Source: Tanytarsus gracilentus (Eukaryota; Arthropoda; Insecta; Diptera; Chironomidae). Taken from it: DNA of 64,000 bases. The DNA lies in contig JAXRKN010000023.1 of the NCBI GenBank assembly GCA_038502055.1, forward strand, positions 1 to 64,000. The letters are read 5' to 3'. Below the pieces are notes generated by a model. The model was not told the DNA's origin, did not search any database, and saw only the letters and a program-made list of their open reading frames with translations. Position numbers and translations under genes: made by a program. Below, in pieces: positions 24,848-37,800 of the stretch; positions within the stretch are counted from its first letter, which is position 1, and each line of letters starts with the position of its first letter.

Positions 24848-25827
24848 TCCTGAGGAAATCAAAGAAGAAAAGGTTAGAAACATTTTTTACAAATTTTACT
24901 CGATTTACTTCCGAAGTTTCTCCGGAATTTCTCTGCGGAATTTCCTTCTTTAACTAATTATCTGATAATTTAACGGTGAAATTTTGTTTTATTTCGTGGC
25001 GCTTGATCACAAGTCGCTCGAAATTAAGAGTTATTCCAGTTTAAATTAATGTCAAGCAGAAATTAAGACTAATTTTGTAAGTTAAAAATTTTTGTTTACT
25101 TTTAAAAAAACAGCTGATTTCAGAATTTAAATTTTTTACTCAGCTTCATTTTTTCGTGTCCCCTTGGAATTTGAATTTAACGGCTATGTGAGGTGTCATA
25201 ATTCACATCACAGACACTTAATTCTACGTGTAACTAAGTTTAATTAAAAAAAAGTCGGAGTGCGCTATGAAGCTTGGAAAAAATTTGCAGTTTTCTAAGA
25301 GAAATTGCCGACAGGGTGGTTATACCCAAGCGACATAGTGTTCGTCGATGTGACTCTCTCGACTTTAAAGATTTTCAGTAGTTATTTCGATTTTATTGAG
25401 ATTTAAGCTTAAATTTAGCTTATATTTTACAAGTGACCTCTCGTAGAACCTTCTCTACACAAAATTACCGCCAAAGTATTAACAAATCAGCTTGCATTTA
25501 CTTAAAAATCATAAATTTGTGAAAGCAATATTAAAAATACTTTTTTCTCTCTTTTGATCGAAACTAACTTTAATGAACTTTTTTAACTCAGTCTCTCATT
25601 AAAATTCAAAGAAACAAGATCGCAATTACACTAGATGATCAGTTTTCGCGAGTGTCTGCTTGTTATTCAGAAAATTTACGGAAAAAATCTTTAAAATTTT
25701 TAAATTACGCTCTGGATAGAAAAAAAAATTAAATTTAAGCGTATAAATCTGCTGTAAAAAATAATAATCATAACAAAGTTCTGTGAGTCATCCGAAAAAA
25801 ATTGTGTCGATTGTGAGAAAAATAAAA

Positions 25828-28800
25828 ATGTTGAAGCCAAAGGAAGACAACGATAGAATGTTAAAGACCCTAAGAGACATCATTTCATCCTCGCCGAACA
25901 ACCGGACATGCTTTGATTGTGGACAAAAAGGAGTTACTTATGTTAATACAACAATAGGAACGTTCGTGTGCTCAACATGCTCGGGCATATTGTAAGTTAC
26001 ACTATAAACTTATGGAGGATATAAATTTACTAAAATTTCCTTAATAATGAGCTGTAAAACTTGACGAGCTCTATGAAGAATATCAATTTTTCATTAAATT
26101 CCCACACGTAATAATCTAAACTTAACTCAGTCATTTCGGCTGATCGTGTGCGATTGCATGGTGCGAAATTCGAAATTTGTGGCCTTAGGATTTTTTCCTA
26201 CATACAGTGAAATCCAAATTGTTTAAAAATTACTTTCAATTCAACGTGTGTTCTAAATTGAGCTGTTGTGGTGAAGTTTAGATTTAAAAAATTATCTCTC
26301 TAAAAATAGCATCAATGCACATGATAGAGTAACAATAAAAAAATGAAAAAAACAATTCATTGAGAGAATGCTTATACTTAAGCCTTTTAAGTGCAATTTT
26401 ATAAGATTTAAAATTATTAAAGTAGTGAAAATTTTAAAAAAGATTGTATTTTGAGCTTATAAGATTCAAGATCCGCTGTCTTGCTATCATTCGTCATTAG
26501 AATTTCTTCCTTAATCACAAATAGTATTCACTTGAGCAGGTTGTACTGACGTCAAAATCGGTATCGATGACAAAAGATAGAAAATCCTAATGTCAATTAA
26601 TTGTAACAAATGAGATCATTGGCATGAGCGATGAAATGCTGTGTAAATAAGCGTGGGCTGCGTCGCACCACCATCCGCTTCATATTTCTTCGCGTAATTT
26701 GACTATATAGAGAGAAATTTTATAATATTTTCGAGTAAACATGTCGCATTCCTCATTCTCTCGGTAAAAAATCAACTCTGTGGTCAAAATACGCATTTTC
26801 AAGTGCCTCAAAGTCTGTTTTTTGCTTTCTTTCAGCTGAATGCTTATCAGTTGTTCACTAGAATTCAATTCACATGTTTATTTTCTTTTTTGAAGACGCA
26901 GATGAATTAAAATTTATGCATAAAAAATGTTTCAAAACCCACACGTGGGTGTTGCCGTGCAACCCACTTGCTGCAGATCAGGATTGTAAATGTAATGTTC
27001 CGTTTTCCAATATATTCCGTTTTTCACTGTGTTTCCTTTTCCTGTTCATGGCACCTATGTTCATGACTCGAAAAATTCTTAGTGCTTGCACATATAGACC
27101 CTAAGAGCTACCATCTTGCGAAAACTAGAAGTCTCTAGTTCAGGGGCTGAGATCTCGATGGAACAGACGGACGGACGGAAATATGAGTATATAAGCGTTA
27201 ACCACTTTGTGTGGGTTACACTAAAAATTCTCCGGTTTCGGACATGTGACGACGTTGATTTTTTTTATGAGAGAGATTCGAGAAATACTGATTATTTTAA
27301 TTTTGCTTTATGTAAGAAGAAGAATAACAAAGAATTTCAGTCATTGATAAATGACGTCATTTATAGACTTGAATTACGCATTTATTGAACAAAGAAAAAA
27401 ATTGGTTTTCAATAAATTTCCCAATTTCCCAAACTAAAAATTAGAACACAAGGGTTTTGAACTTGATTAAATATATTTTATTTAATTGACAGAAACCATT
27501 AAGTAATTGGCAAATCAATAAATTCACCTCGGATGTCAATAACACTATGTACTTTACTATTTTGTATTTTTTGTGGGTTTTTTGGGCCAGCGCCCAACAA
27601 TTTAAAGTCTCAAAAAATTATTTAAGTAATGGAAAGCAGCTCTATTTAACACATTCAGTTTAGTTTTAGTTAGGGAACACGTATACCTCGAACACGTATA
27701 TATAGAATATAAATTCATAATTATTTTCATTTCTAAACGGTTTTTAAATATAATTTACTAAAAGAACCCATGGCGGCAAGCCGCCCCATAAAATAATTCA
27801 ATAATACTGCGATCACAGATCTAGATCCAGAACCAGTGATCACTCTAGCTAAAGCGCAACCATTGAGCTTGTTGCTGGAACTATTTTGAAGGTTTCACTT
27901 TTTATAGTTACATTTTTTGAAAAAAAATTGAGCTTTAAAAAAATTCTGTGTACTGGATTCAAAAAATTAATTCTTTTTTCTTGGGATATTTTTTTTAATG
28001 TTAAGTTCTTGATCTCTGTGGTTCAAAATTTTTATATTAAACAGTTCACAAAAAAACCTAAAGTTGTATTGAAATTTTATTTCATCGTCATGGTTTATAT
28101 TGATAAATTCTGTGTCCGCCCTTTAATGAGTTCCATTCAAGTCTTGTTTGAAATTTGAATATTTAAGTCGATAATTTATCTTGCTAATTATTTTCAAATA
28201 ATCTTCACTAAATTTTAAACAACGCCCTTAAATTGCTACCTGGCTTGAAACTTCTAAAAAACGACTGCAGCGCAACCTAAAAGCGTTACGCACAGAAGGA
28301 CGTTTTAGGCTGTTATTAAAATATTAAATATTAAAGATAGAAATTTCATATAGAAAGTTGCGATAAAATAAATTTGAAAAAACTTGAGCTATTTTTAATT
28401 GCATGTTGGTATCAACTCTAACCTATAATAATTTATTTTGCGCAATACTTCAAGTATCCGATTTCCTTTCATCTCACAATAAACGATGTGGTTTACGCAC
28501 ACAAACACGACCAAATTTTTATAGTGTAAACTTCTTTATTTATATTTCATAAATTTCCTGATTCAAAGCTATTATTTTCAGCTGATGTTTTCAAAGTATT
28601 TTTGAACGTTCTTTTGTGTGCATTTTATCGCAATATTTTGAGGGTTTCTTTTAATATGAATCACCACACGTAAGCGGCGTCAAAAATGCATGAGCAGCAA
28701 AAAGTATTGTAACTCAAATTTGAATAAAATGCAAATTCTTGAGCAATTAGTCTTAAAGTATGAAAACCAAATGCAAATTTTATGATGTATAAACTTTAAT

Positions 28801-31800
28801 AAACATCGCCGCTAACACTAGATGAAAAAGAAAGTAAAATGAAAAGCGAAATTGGAAAGTGCTTTGCGAGCCTCGCTTACGATCACAATCTTGAAATAGA
28901 AGAGAGAGAGAAAAATTGTTAAATGTTGACTATCTTCTTCTTGTTACCGAAAAATTGCTTTCTTATAACGTATTCGAGAAATATTTATCTAGTTGAGAGC
29001 ACTTGCTTCGATTTTCAAGAATGGTAAAAGCTTTGCGTGTTCAAAATCATGATTAACATTCGCCAAATTTCTCCATTCCTCCAGTGGTCGCCAATGCAAT
29101 TCAGAAGTTCTTCTAGTGGCTGCCAGAGAGCCGTCCCTCTGAATTGATGTCATGATACCACAAGCTGGTTGATACAGAAAAAAATCATAGAAGTAAAGCC
29201 GAAAACAATTGACGGGTAAATGGAGAAATTAAAATGCATTTTCTGGTTCTCTTTCCTCACTTTTTCTTAACATACCATCTTAATAATTATTATTGAATAT
29301 GGGTGTTTAAATCCTAATAATTATTCAAATTAATGATTTTATGCTTGTAGCAATTTTTTTTATTCGATTCTGCTAATCGAGGAGAAGACTACCTGCTACT
29401 CTAAAACTCTCGCAGACTCATAAAAGTTAATTAAATTAAATAAAAAAGTTTATATGGGAGAGAGAAACACGTTGTGAGAATTTTTCATTGTGAGAGTTAA
29501 TGAATTTTTTTTGGGCATCGACAGTTTTTAAGTGACTGAAGGTCTCCATGAGCAGGGACTAAGGTCTATTTTACAGAACTATGGCTTCATGGGTATCGTT
29601 GAACTCGTGATTGGACCAGGAATCGATTGACATGGATCTGAAAACGGAACACAGGGTAAAATGGAGCATAGTAAAAATTGAAACAGTGGAAAATGGAACA
29701 AAGTGGAAAACGAAACATAATTGAACCAAATAGAAATAATTAAGCACAGTGAAATACAGTGGAAAATGGAACATAGTGACCTAATTAAATTCACCATAGG
29801 AAAATTATTGCATTTTTGTCTTTTCTAAAAATAATACAAATAAACAATAAATTTTTTGTTTTGTTTTTGTTTACTCATTAAATTAAAAATTAAAAGAGAA
29901 CAGTGAAATTGAGAACGCGGCGCATCTCCTTTATTAAAAAATTAATAATTATCCATAATACCCTTAAAACCGTGACAATTTTTTTTAAATAGATTCATTA
30001 TATTCAGTTAAATAATTTGCTTTTGGATTCTCGAGCCGGTGATTTAAAGTTTTAACTTCACATGACAATACATCTGGCTTGTAAAACTCCTCATTGATTT
30101 TCATTTTGCTGAAATTCTTTAAAAATGATCTGTAAGCTATGAGCTTCTTGTGCCATTCATCTAAAATTATTCTAAATTTTTAAAAGCTCACGAATGGTTT
30201 TTTTTACCTGTAATTGGTTGCAATGGAACTTTCCCTCCAAAATCTATCGGAAGATCATCTTTATTAATGATCTCGATTTCATCCATGCTCGAGTAAATTT
30301 TAATCCCTTTACGAGTTCTTTCTTGTGCGTGTTTCAATACTAGTTTGGCGACAAATGAAATAGTAAACGGCATATTTACGATATGACAACCACGATGTCT
30401 TGAAGCGTTTGTTCGCTAAAAATTAATATATTAATATCTCTAAAAATTATTTTATAACAAATTTACCTCGCAATTCTTGCATATTTTGTACCACGTACTG
30501 AACGGTAGAAGAAAATATTGACGAAGTGTTACTCCGGAAATGTCAAAGATGTAATGAAAGCCATTGACTTGATTTTCTTCGTCCTCCCATAAAATCTCGA
30601 AAATTTGGGATCCCAAACACAAAGCGGCGAGTGCTGGATTTAACTGATTTGGATCTTCGGAAAGCAGATAATTTTTGCATTTTGAAAACTTTGAGACAAC
30701 TACTCGTTCGCCTTTTGATGCACGAGTTGGTAAAACAACCAGCAAACCCGCGTCCAAAAGCTCTTTTAAATTAGGCCGATGAAAGTCCAAATTAGTAAGC
30801 CAATCTCCTTGATGATACCGACCCTCGCGAAGAATCAACCATCTCTCAATAGCTTCCTTTGTACATTTTATATCATAAAACTGACGTCGCAAATATCGAA
30901 GAATAAATCTAGAGTCAAATCGAGCCTTTTCAATGCGCTTATTGTTAAGCATCCAATCGCGAATTATTTTTATTGAATTTTGCCTTAATTCTTCCGTTTC
31001 GCCCATCTCCTCTAAAGCTCTCTTTTTTGATTCCTCGCTTAGCGTACAGACATAATGATCGACGGGTGTTATTGACTTTTCCGTATACTAAAACATAAAT
31101 TTGAATTTTAAAATTTAATTAAGTAAATTTGTTGAGTGAACCCTTTGAAGGTTAAATAGATAAATATCATCTGACAGGTTTTTTTGTGTTGGGAAAGAGC
31201 TTGATATTGAAAAATCTTGTATTTTGATGCTAAATTGACCTTGAGTTAAAAAATTTGAAAAGAACTCCAAAAATTACAAAAACTACTGAAATTACTGAAC
31301 TTTAAAATTTTAATTGAACTCTAAAAGTGTCTTTAAAAATTTTGTAATTTTTTAAAGATTCAAGTAAATTTCTTGGTTTTATCAAAACCATTTAAAATTG
31401 ACTCATGAGAAAAAGTTTGCAAACTTTATCATGAATTTTAACACAAACACACTTAAATTAATAAAATTCACATACTTTAGCTAAATCTTCAGGGGTCGTC
31501 ATAGTTTTAAAATAAGCTAATTTTTACTCAAAAGTTTTTAGTTTATGGTTCAGAAACGTCTTGAATGCTTTATGCTTGACCGCGAAGTGAGAACTAACTA
31601 TCAGTAACATCTTCTTTTTTTGAGCACCATGCTATTGTCTCTAAACGAGTTTACTGAATTTACATCATATGGCAAACTTGTTTAAAAGCATTCACTGTAT
31701 TCGTGGAAATTTCAAAAACTATCAAAAAGTTGTCATTGAAAAATATTAAACTTACATAAATACATTTTTCTTATTGCTTTGTAAATTACTTCCATTATTA

Positions 31801-34800
31801 ACATTTGGTAAGCGAGAAATTAAAAAATATAGTTCTAGAATCTCAACTCAATTTTTTCAATCTTTATCACTCTGTTTCAATCGAATATCGTTGGTGCCGA
31901 GATTCAAATTGATAATGTATAGGAAAATTGTAGGGGAAAAATGGGGATAATTTAAACTTAAACTGTCAAATATAAATAACTTCAGAATATTGTGTTCCGA
32001 GGTTCAAAGAATAACTTAAAAAGACATTTGATCAAAAATTACATTTACATTAAATGCAATATTTTGTTCAAGTTGAGACCACTGTGGCATCTTTTATTTT
32101 TGAAATCGCACAATAAAGAATAATTTTTTTTATTTCATTAATAATTGAGTGTTATCCAATTAATTTGATACTTTATTTAAAATAAATCCATTTAATTTGA
32201 TGCGAAAACAATCTCTGTTCGTATCGATCGGATTATACTTTTAACTTAAATTGAAGAATTCAAGTGCAAATGTGGTTAATTTGAGTTTTTAATTTTGCAT
32301 TGTGTGAGTCGGCTGCACCGCGATTGTATTGCATTTAATTTACTGCTCCGTTTTCCAATATAAATTCATGCTGATGATTGAAAAATAAACCTACATCACA
32401 CAGAAAAAGCTTTCTCGTGCAGTGAAAAATAAATCGAATTTCAGATATTCACAAAACTTGTGCCGTTTTGTTAAGTTCGCAAATAGAATTAAAATCTTGT
32501 GGTTTGATTTGACAATATTTGCCCGGCTTTTCTCTAACATCTCTGCATGTGCGATTATTCGATTCCTCTGTCGATTCTGTATGTGCTGAATTAATTCACT
32601 TATTCTGTCTCTTCCAATCGTTTAAGAATATTTTTTCATATTTGTGAAAGAAAATTTGATTGGAAAAAATTGAAAATATTTCAGATAAAATTGCATTATG
32701 ACATGTTTGAGTTTTAATTACTGGCTTATAAAAAATGTGTAAATTAATGATTCAGTTTCTTCACATTTGTAAAAATTTATCCGTGAGAATTTCCTGAAAC
32801 TTTTTGCTCTAACTTCAAGTCATTCTGAAGGTCAGATATAGATTTATTCTTATCAGTCCGACAAGTTCAATACACGATGGACAAAAAAATATTCATTGAT
32901 GTCTAGCCTGATGTCTTATCACATTTCACTTCATCTCGATGTAGAGCAATTGCTAAAAGCAATTTAATAGGTTAGTGATTGCTTTATTTTACAAAATGAG
33001 TGTCAAAGTCAGAATGACGCGGTGTCAGAAAGTGTCAGTATTTATTCAAGAAGAATGATACTAATGTTTTTCATGAATATCAAAAAGATTGAATTGTAAA
33101 CAGTTTCGATTAAGTGTTTCATCACTTTTAAAGGATTTATGGCAATTGAGATTTAATGAAAATATCAGAGAATTTGAAAAATTGTGCCAAAATTTCTTTT
33201 TCCCCGGCCCCTGTTTTTTGACGGGGACTTAAATTTATTTATTTTTTGGTATAAAATTTTTAATTTAAAAATGGTCTAAAAAGGTTACCCGGGTTCCCCG
33301 AAATCGTCGTCCCCGGGGAATCGAGGATGCCTATTTAATATCAAAAGGTAAAACATAAAATGAACATGGAGCTGAAAAGTTACAATGAAAACTCCGTGAT
33401 GAAAAAGGATTGCATTGTTCTCTCCTTGATTGCACAATAAAATTTTAAAAAGCATCACTAGAATTATCATCATCAAACAAATATGTGCCAGACTCGTTGT
33501 AGAAGAAAAAATTTTCTCTTTTTAAATTACAATTGTCGTTTTCACTCTCGAAACTCAACAATGGTGTAGTAGTCTTTTATCTAGAATTAAGGCGAAAAAG
33601 CTCTTTCATATTTTTTAAAACTCATATTCCAATTTTACTACCGGAGTATTAGAGTGAATGATGAGTATATAAAAAGGCGCAGATAAGAAATTATTGTTTG
33701 GATTAATTTAGCGTGAAAGTGAAATAGTTTAAGTGAAGAAAAAACTGCATGAGGATAAAATTATCCAGAGATGGAACAAAGTTTTAAAAACATGATTTTT
33801 TAGTGTAACGGTGGGCTCTGGTGGGCTCGTAACAATGGTCTGTCGGGAAGGATTTTCTGAAACTTCTCAGTGATGAACTCTTGAAGTCTCAAGTGGGGAA
33901 GTTTAGATAGGCAGGAATATAAGTTGCACAACTTTTCAAGCACGCTCCCCTATTCATCCTCTAAAATGAGTTATATAAATTTCAGCGTTTAAATAATTTC
34001 ATTGAACAGAATAAATCGGTTTAAAAAAATTTAGAGTCTAATCCTAAAAAGAGCCACTAAATTTTAGGTTAAAGTTTTTTTTAATACAAAGTAAAAATCA
34101 ACCTCAGGTTCTCTAATTTACATTTTAATTTAAAATTTTCAGACACATGTTTTGATGATTTTTATCCAGGGCTGAGAACATCAATATATTGAGGGCTTTG
34201 GCGGGCCTTAACGGGCCTTTGCGGGCCTTTGCGGGCCCAGCTACCTCTATGATCTCAGCCCTTGATTTTTATGTTATGAAACATTTTTCCCGAAAAATAG
34301 AGAAGTGCTTCTGAATGTGATGTGTGTATAGCTCTCGTATGAAATTTAAACTGTGAATTACAATTTATACATCTAAGTTATTTTACTGGGAATACAATTA
34401 CGCTCATATGCACACTCTCAAGATCAATATCGTCTCTCGAAGGATATTATACTATTTCTGCTTTTTCTGTACATCATCATTGAAATTATGTTCCACATTT
34501 ATGAGCATACAAACTGCTGCATTGTATTTCACATTGCACAAGCTAATAGAAACATATAATTTGAGCTCGAGACTTGAATGAAAATTGCGTTCATTGTTGT
34601 CGTCATTGCCAAAATAATATGCACATTTCGTGACAATTACAAGACTTCTTCTGCACGGAACACTTTTACAAGTAACAAAGAATTTAATCATTTATAAGAA
34701 TTTTATTGCGTGGGTTAACCCGGGTTCTTAAAATAAATCCAGAGTGGAATTTCCGAATCTTTTTTTAATAATTTTATGTATGATGAAATTTATTTTTTCT

Positions 34801-37800
34801 CGCTGATCCTTGCACCATTAAATCCGAAAAGGAAATTAAACATTCACATGTGCATGATTCAACCTTCCTCTTACTCTTCACTTTCTTTTATCTTTCATTC
34901 ATATTTGAGTGAACATGAAAATTGAAATTACTCGAAAGGAAAAACATGGCACTATGCAGCTCGATGTAAAATTTTCTATTTATTTTGTACCTGCACGTTT
35001 GTCGTAAATCCATTTAAATTTTCATCCATCGAAATTCAATAAATGATTTCTTATTTAGCCTGGAAATTTCGCTGTTTTTTGGCATTCTGAATAATTTTAG
35101 TATCGATTTGAAAATGATTTCACATTGTAAATTGCACGCAGTTTATAAAATTCTTTATAAGTTTTAACAATTTAATGTGTTTAAAATTTATGTTTTTGCA
35201 TTACACACCGACCCTCATTGGTACACAACATGCTTGGCGTTTGAATTTCATGTCACATAAACTCTCCTCCATAAAAAATTTTCTCAATGAAACGAAGAAA
35301 ACGTAAACCAAACATTTGATAGAGAATAGAGAAATCATTTCCGGCTTGACATCCATCATGCCCTTTTTATGTCATAGCTCATAAATTTGAATGTCACGTT
35401 CATTATAGTCAAATTGCAGCATAGTTACGTGCTCTATGTTGGTTCTAAAAGGATTATTTTGAAAATTGTCAAAGTACGAATCAAGTCATGTTCACTTGCC
35501 ATGTCGCCATGTCACCCTGATCATCAGAAAAATACACCTGAATGGGTATTATAAACGCCAAAGTGACTTGATTTCCCTTTAAATTGTCCTGGAAGGAAAT
35601 AATTCAATTTCACACGAATTTGTACGAACGTAAAATGTAAAATAGGTCTGTGAATCGGAAATTAATTTTTTATTACACACACATGAAAATATATTGATTG
35701 GATTTTGTCTGGTTTACTGGTTCTTAATTCACTCTAAACGCATATCAAGTTTCATAAAACCCCGAGAATGAATTCATTGAATTAAGGGTTGAAAAAATTA
35801 AACTATTTAAGCTATTTAAACTATTTATTTATTTAATTATTTTATTAGTTTTTCCCACTTCTCTCTTCTACTCACTATCTCAATTTCATTTCTGTCTTTC
35901 TTTCTGTCTGGTCAGATTCGCACAGCTGATATATTTTTATTGTGATATATTATTCATGTGTGTGTATGCAATACTTGAATGCAATCAAAATTAGAAATTA
36001 AGAAAGAGCAAATATTAAAAATTAGTTTGAACTAATCAAGGGTGTTAAAACAAAATATATCAAAATATGAGGTTTTCAAAATTATTTTATTTAATACTTG
36101 TCCGTGCGGAATTTATTTATTTAGTGATATCAGAAGTGGGAAATTTTTTAATATATTTTTTTGGTATTGGTATTTAACGATGTGGTAGCTCTCAGGTATC
36201 TTTCGATCCTGGTCAGACGCAAACCAGAGCAGCTTCCGTCTTTACCGTAGTTCTAGCGTCGGATACGCTTCGACTCAAGAATTGCCACTAGATTAATATG
36301 GAAGATAACCCTATCCACCCGGCGATCGAATTACCCCACTTTGTGTTCTATGTGGAGTTAGCAGGGAGCGATGCCAACCGGAAAAATGAAAGTTCGAAAG
36401 CAGAATGCCTGATGGAAAACGTCAGAGATTATTTTCTTTGTGTCGTTGCAAATAAATGCCTCACATGCCGTAGCAGAATGTCAATGTCATCGTCTATTGA
36501 TGTGCAATTAGGTTTTGCGCTAAGACACAGTGGTTAAATACGATTTTGATTTGTATATATATAACAAACTGGTTTTCACCTTTACGAACGCGATTTCACT
36601 CCTGTTTGCTTAAATAAAATAAAAGCAAATACTTGTTGAGTATCGCGTAGAGCTAGCTGATTAACTACGGCTTTTTATATGCTATCAAAAAAGCATGAAG
36701 AGCTTTTATGCATTGCATAATATTTTTCAAATCGATAATTTTTATATTTTATTTTTATATTTTATTAAATAATCCAACACTCATAATAAAAACATCAGAA
36801 TATAATTTTTCCAGAAGTGGAGATATTTGGCAGTTTGACTTAAGATTGGAATGTGAATTTCCCCGTTACTCTGCATCAAATTTGAAATTTTATTTTTCAA
36901 TTTAAAGGCAATCAAGATGTTAAAATATATAATTTTATTTACTTTTTTGCAGACGTGGATTAACGCCACCCCATCGAATTAAATCGATATCTATGGCAAA
37001 ATTTACGCCGGAAGAGTTAGAATATATTCGAACACATGGCAATGATGAATGTGCAAAAACGTGGCTTGGATTATGGGATTCAAAGCGAACGCTGAAGCAG
37101 GATCATCGTGACTTTATGGTTGACAAATATGAGAGGAAGAGGTGAGAGAGAGGAAATTTATTTAGTTCGTCTAATGAAAATTCATTCACTTTATTATTCT
37201 TTTAGATATTATCTTGAACCAGCGAGTCCTTTAAAGTCCATAAACTCAGCGCCTTCAATGGCATCACCATCACCGCAGCAACAGCCATTGGTTAATGGAT
37301 CGACTAAAAGCAGCAGTAGTATACAATCGGATAATTTGGCCGTCCTTAAATCTATTCAACTAACCCCGCCAAGCACTAACAATCGCCAACATCGAACTCA
37401 TCACCATCAGACAAGTCAAAATAGAAATTTCCACGAAAATGGTGCCGTTAGCAGTAATAATAACTTCTTCACAAGTCACTTAAACGGAACAACAAATGGA
37501 TCGTCGCATAATGGCAATGAATTTGTTGCAGACTTCCGTTTAGCAAGCATCTACAACTCGAATAATAGCTTGAATAGTACTAGCAGTGGAAGTGGTCAGC
37601 AAGCAAACGGAAAGATAACGAATGAAATTAGTGAGCCGAGTCAGAATAGTGGCGATCTGAATGCAAACTTTGCCGATTTCGAGAATAATAAAATTTACAA
37701 TGCAGCAGGTGAGTGTTATGAATGTGTGCGCACTATACAAATAAAATTAACTCATATTTTTCTCTTCTCCTTTCGTGTCTGTCATGGGGATTTTTGTATT

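Larger units (their letters stand above)
25992..29950. other. First part of drongo intron 1
   Basis: Intronic AT-rich DNA up to the nested gene. It holds copies of repeat families B (26935-27235), D (28041-28320) and E (29551-29775). A CRE-like TGACGTCA occurs near 26548 as TGACGTCAAA. No other coding exon was recognised. Confidence 0.55.
31503..36952. other. Second part of drongo intron 1
   Basis: About 5.4 kb of AT-rich intronic DNA upstream of the nested gene, so it may carry that gene's promoter. It holds a fold-back element (34168), one arm of a family C element (35930-36130), family A (36184-36410) and family F (36812-36905). A patch at 33185-33320 is GC-rich (CCCCGGCCCCTG, then GTCCCCGGGGAATCG) and unlike its surroundings. 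No further exon was recognised. Confidence 0.55.

Noticed and set aside
25783..25827. Upstream extension of drongo from a GTG codon
   Set aside because: There is no ATG in this stretch. The ATG at 25828 aligns with the usual short N-terminus before the ArfGAP zinc finger.
29571..29797. Two overlapping open frames on the minus strand rich in Phe, His, Ser and Cys
   Set aside because: They cross a degenerate AGTGGAAAATGGAAC array. The repeat keeps several frames open and the proteins are simple repeats.
36298..36537. 79-codon open frame in the family A repeat
   Set aside because: The other two copies of the repeat do not keep the frame, so it is not a conserved coding unit.
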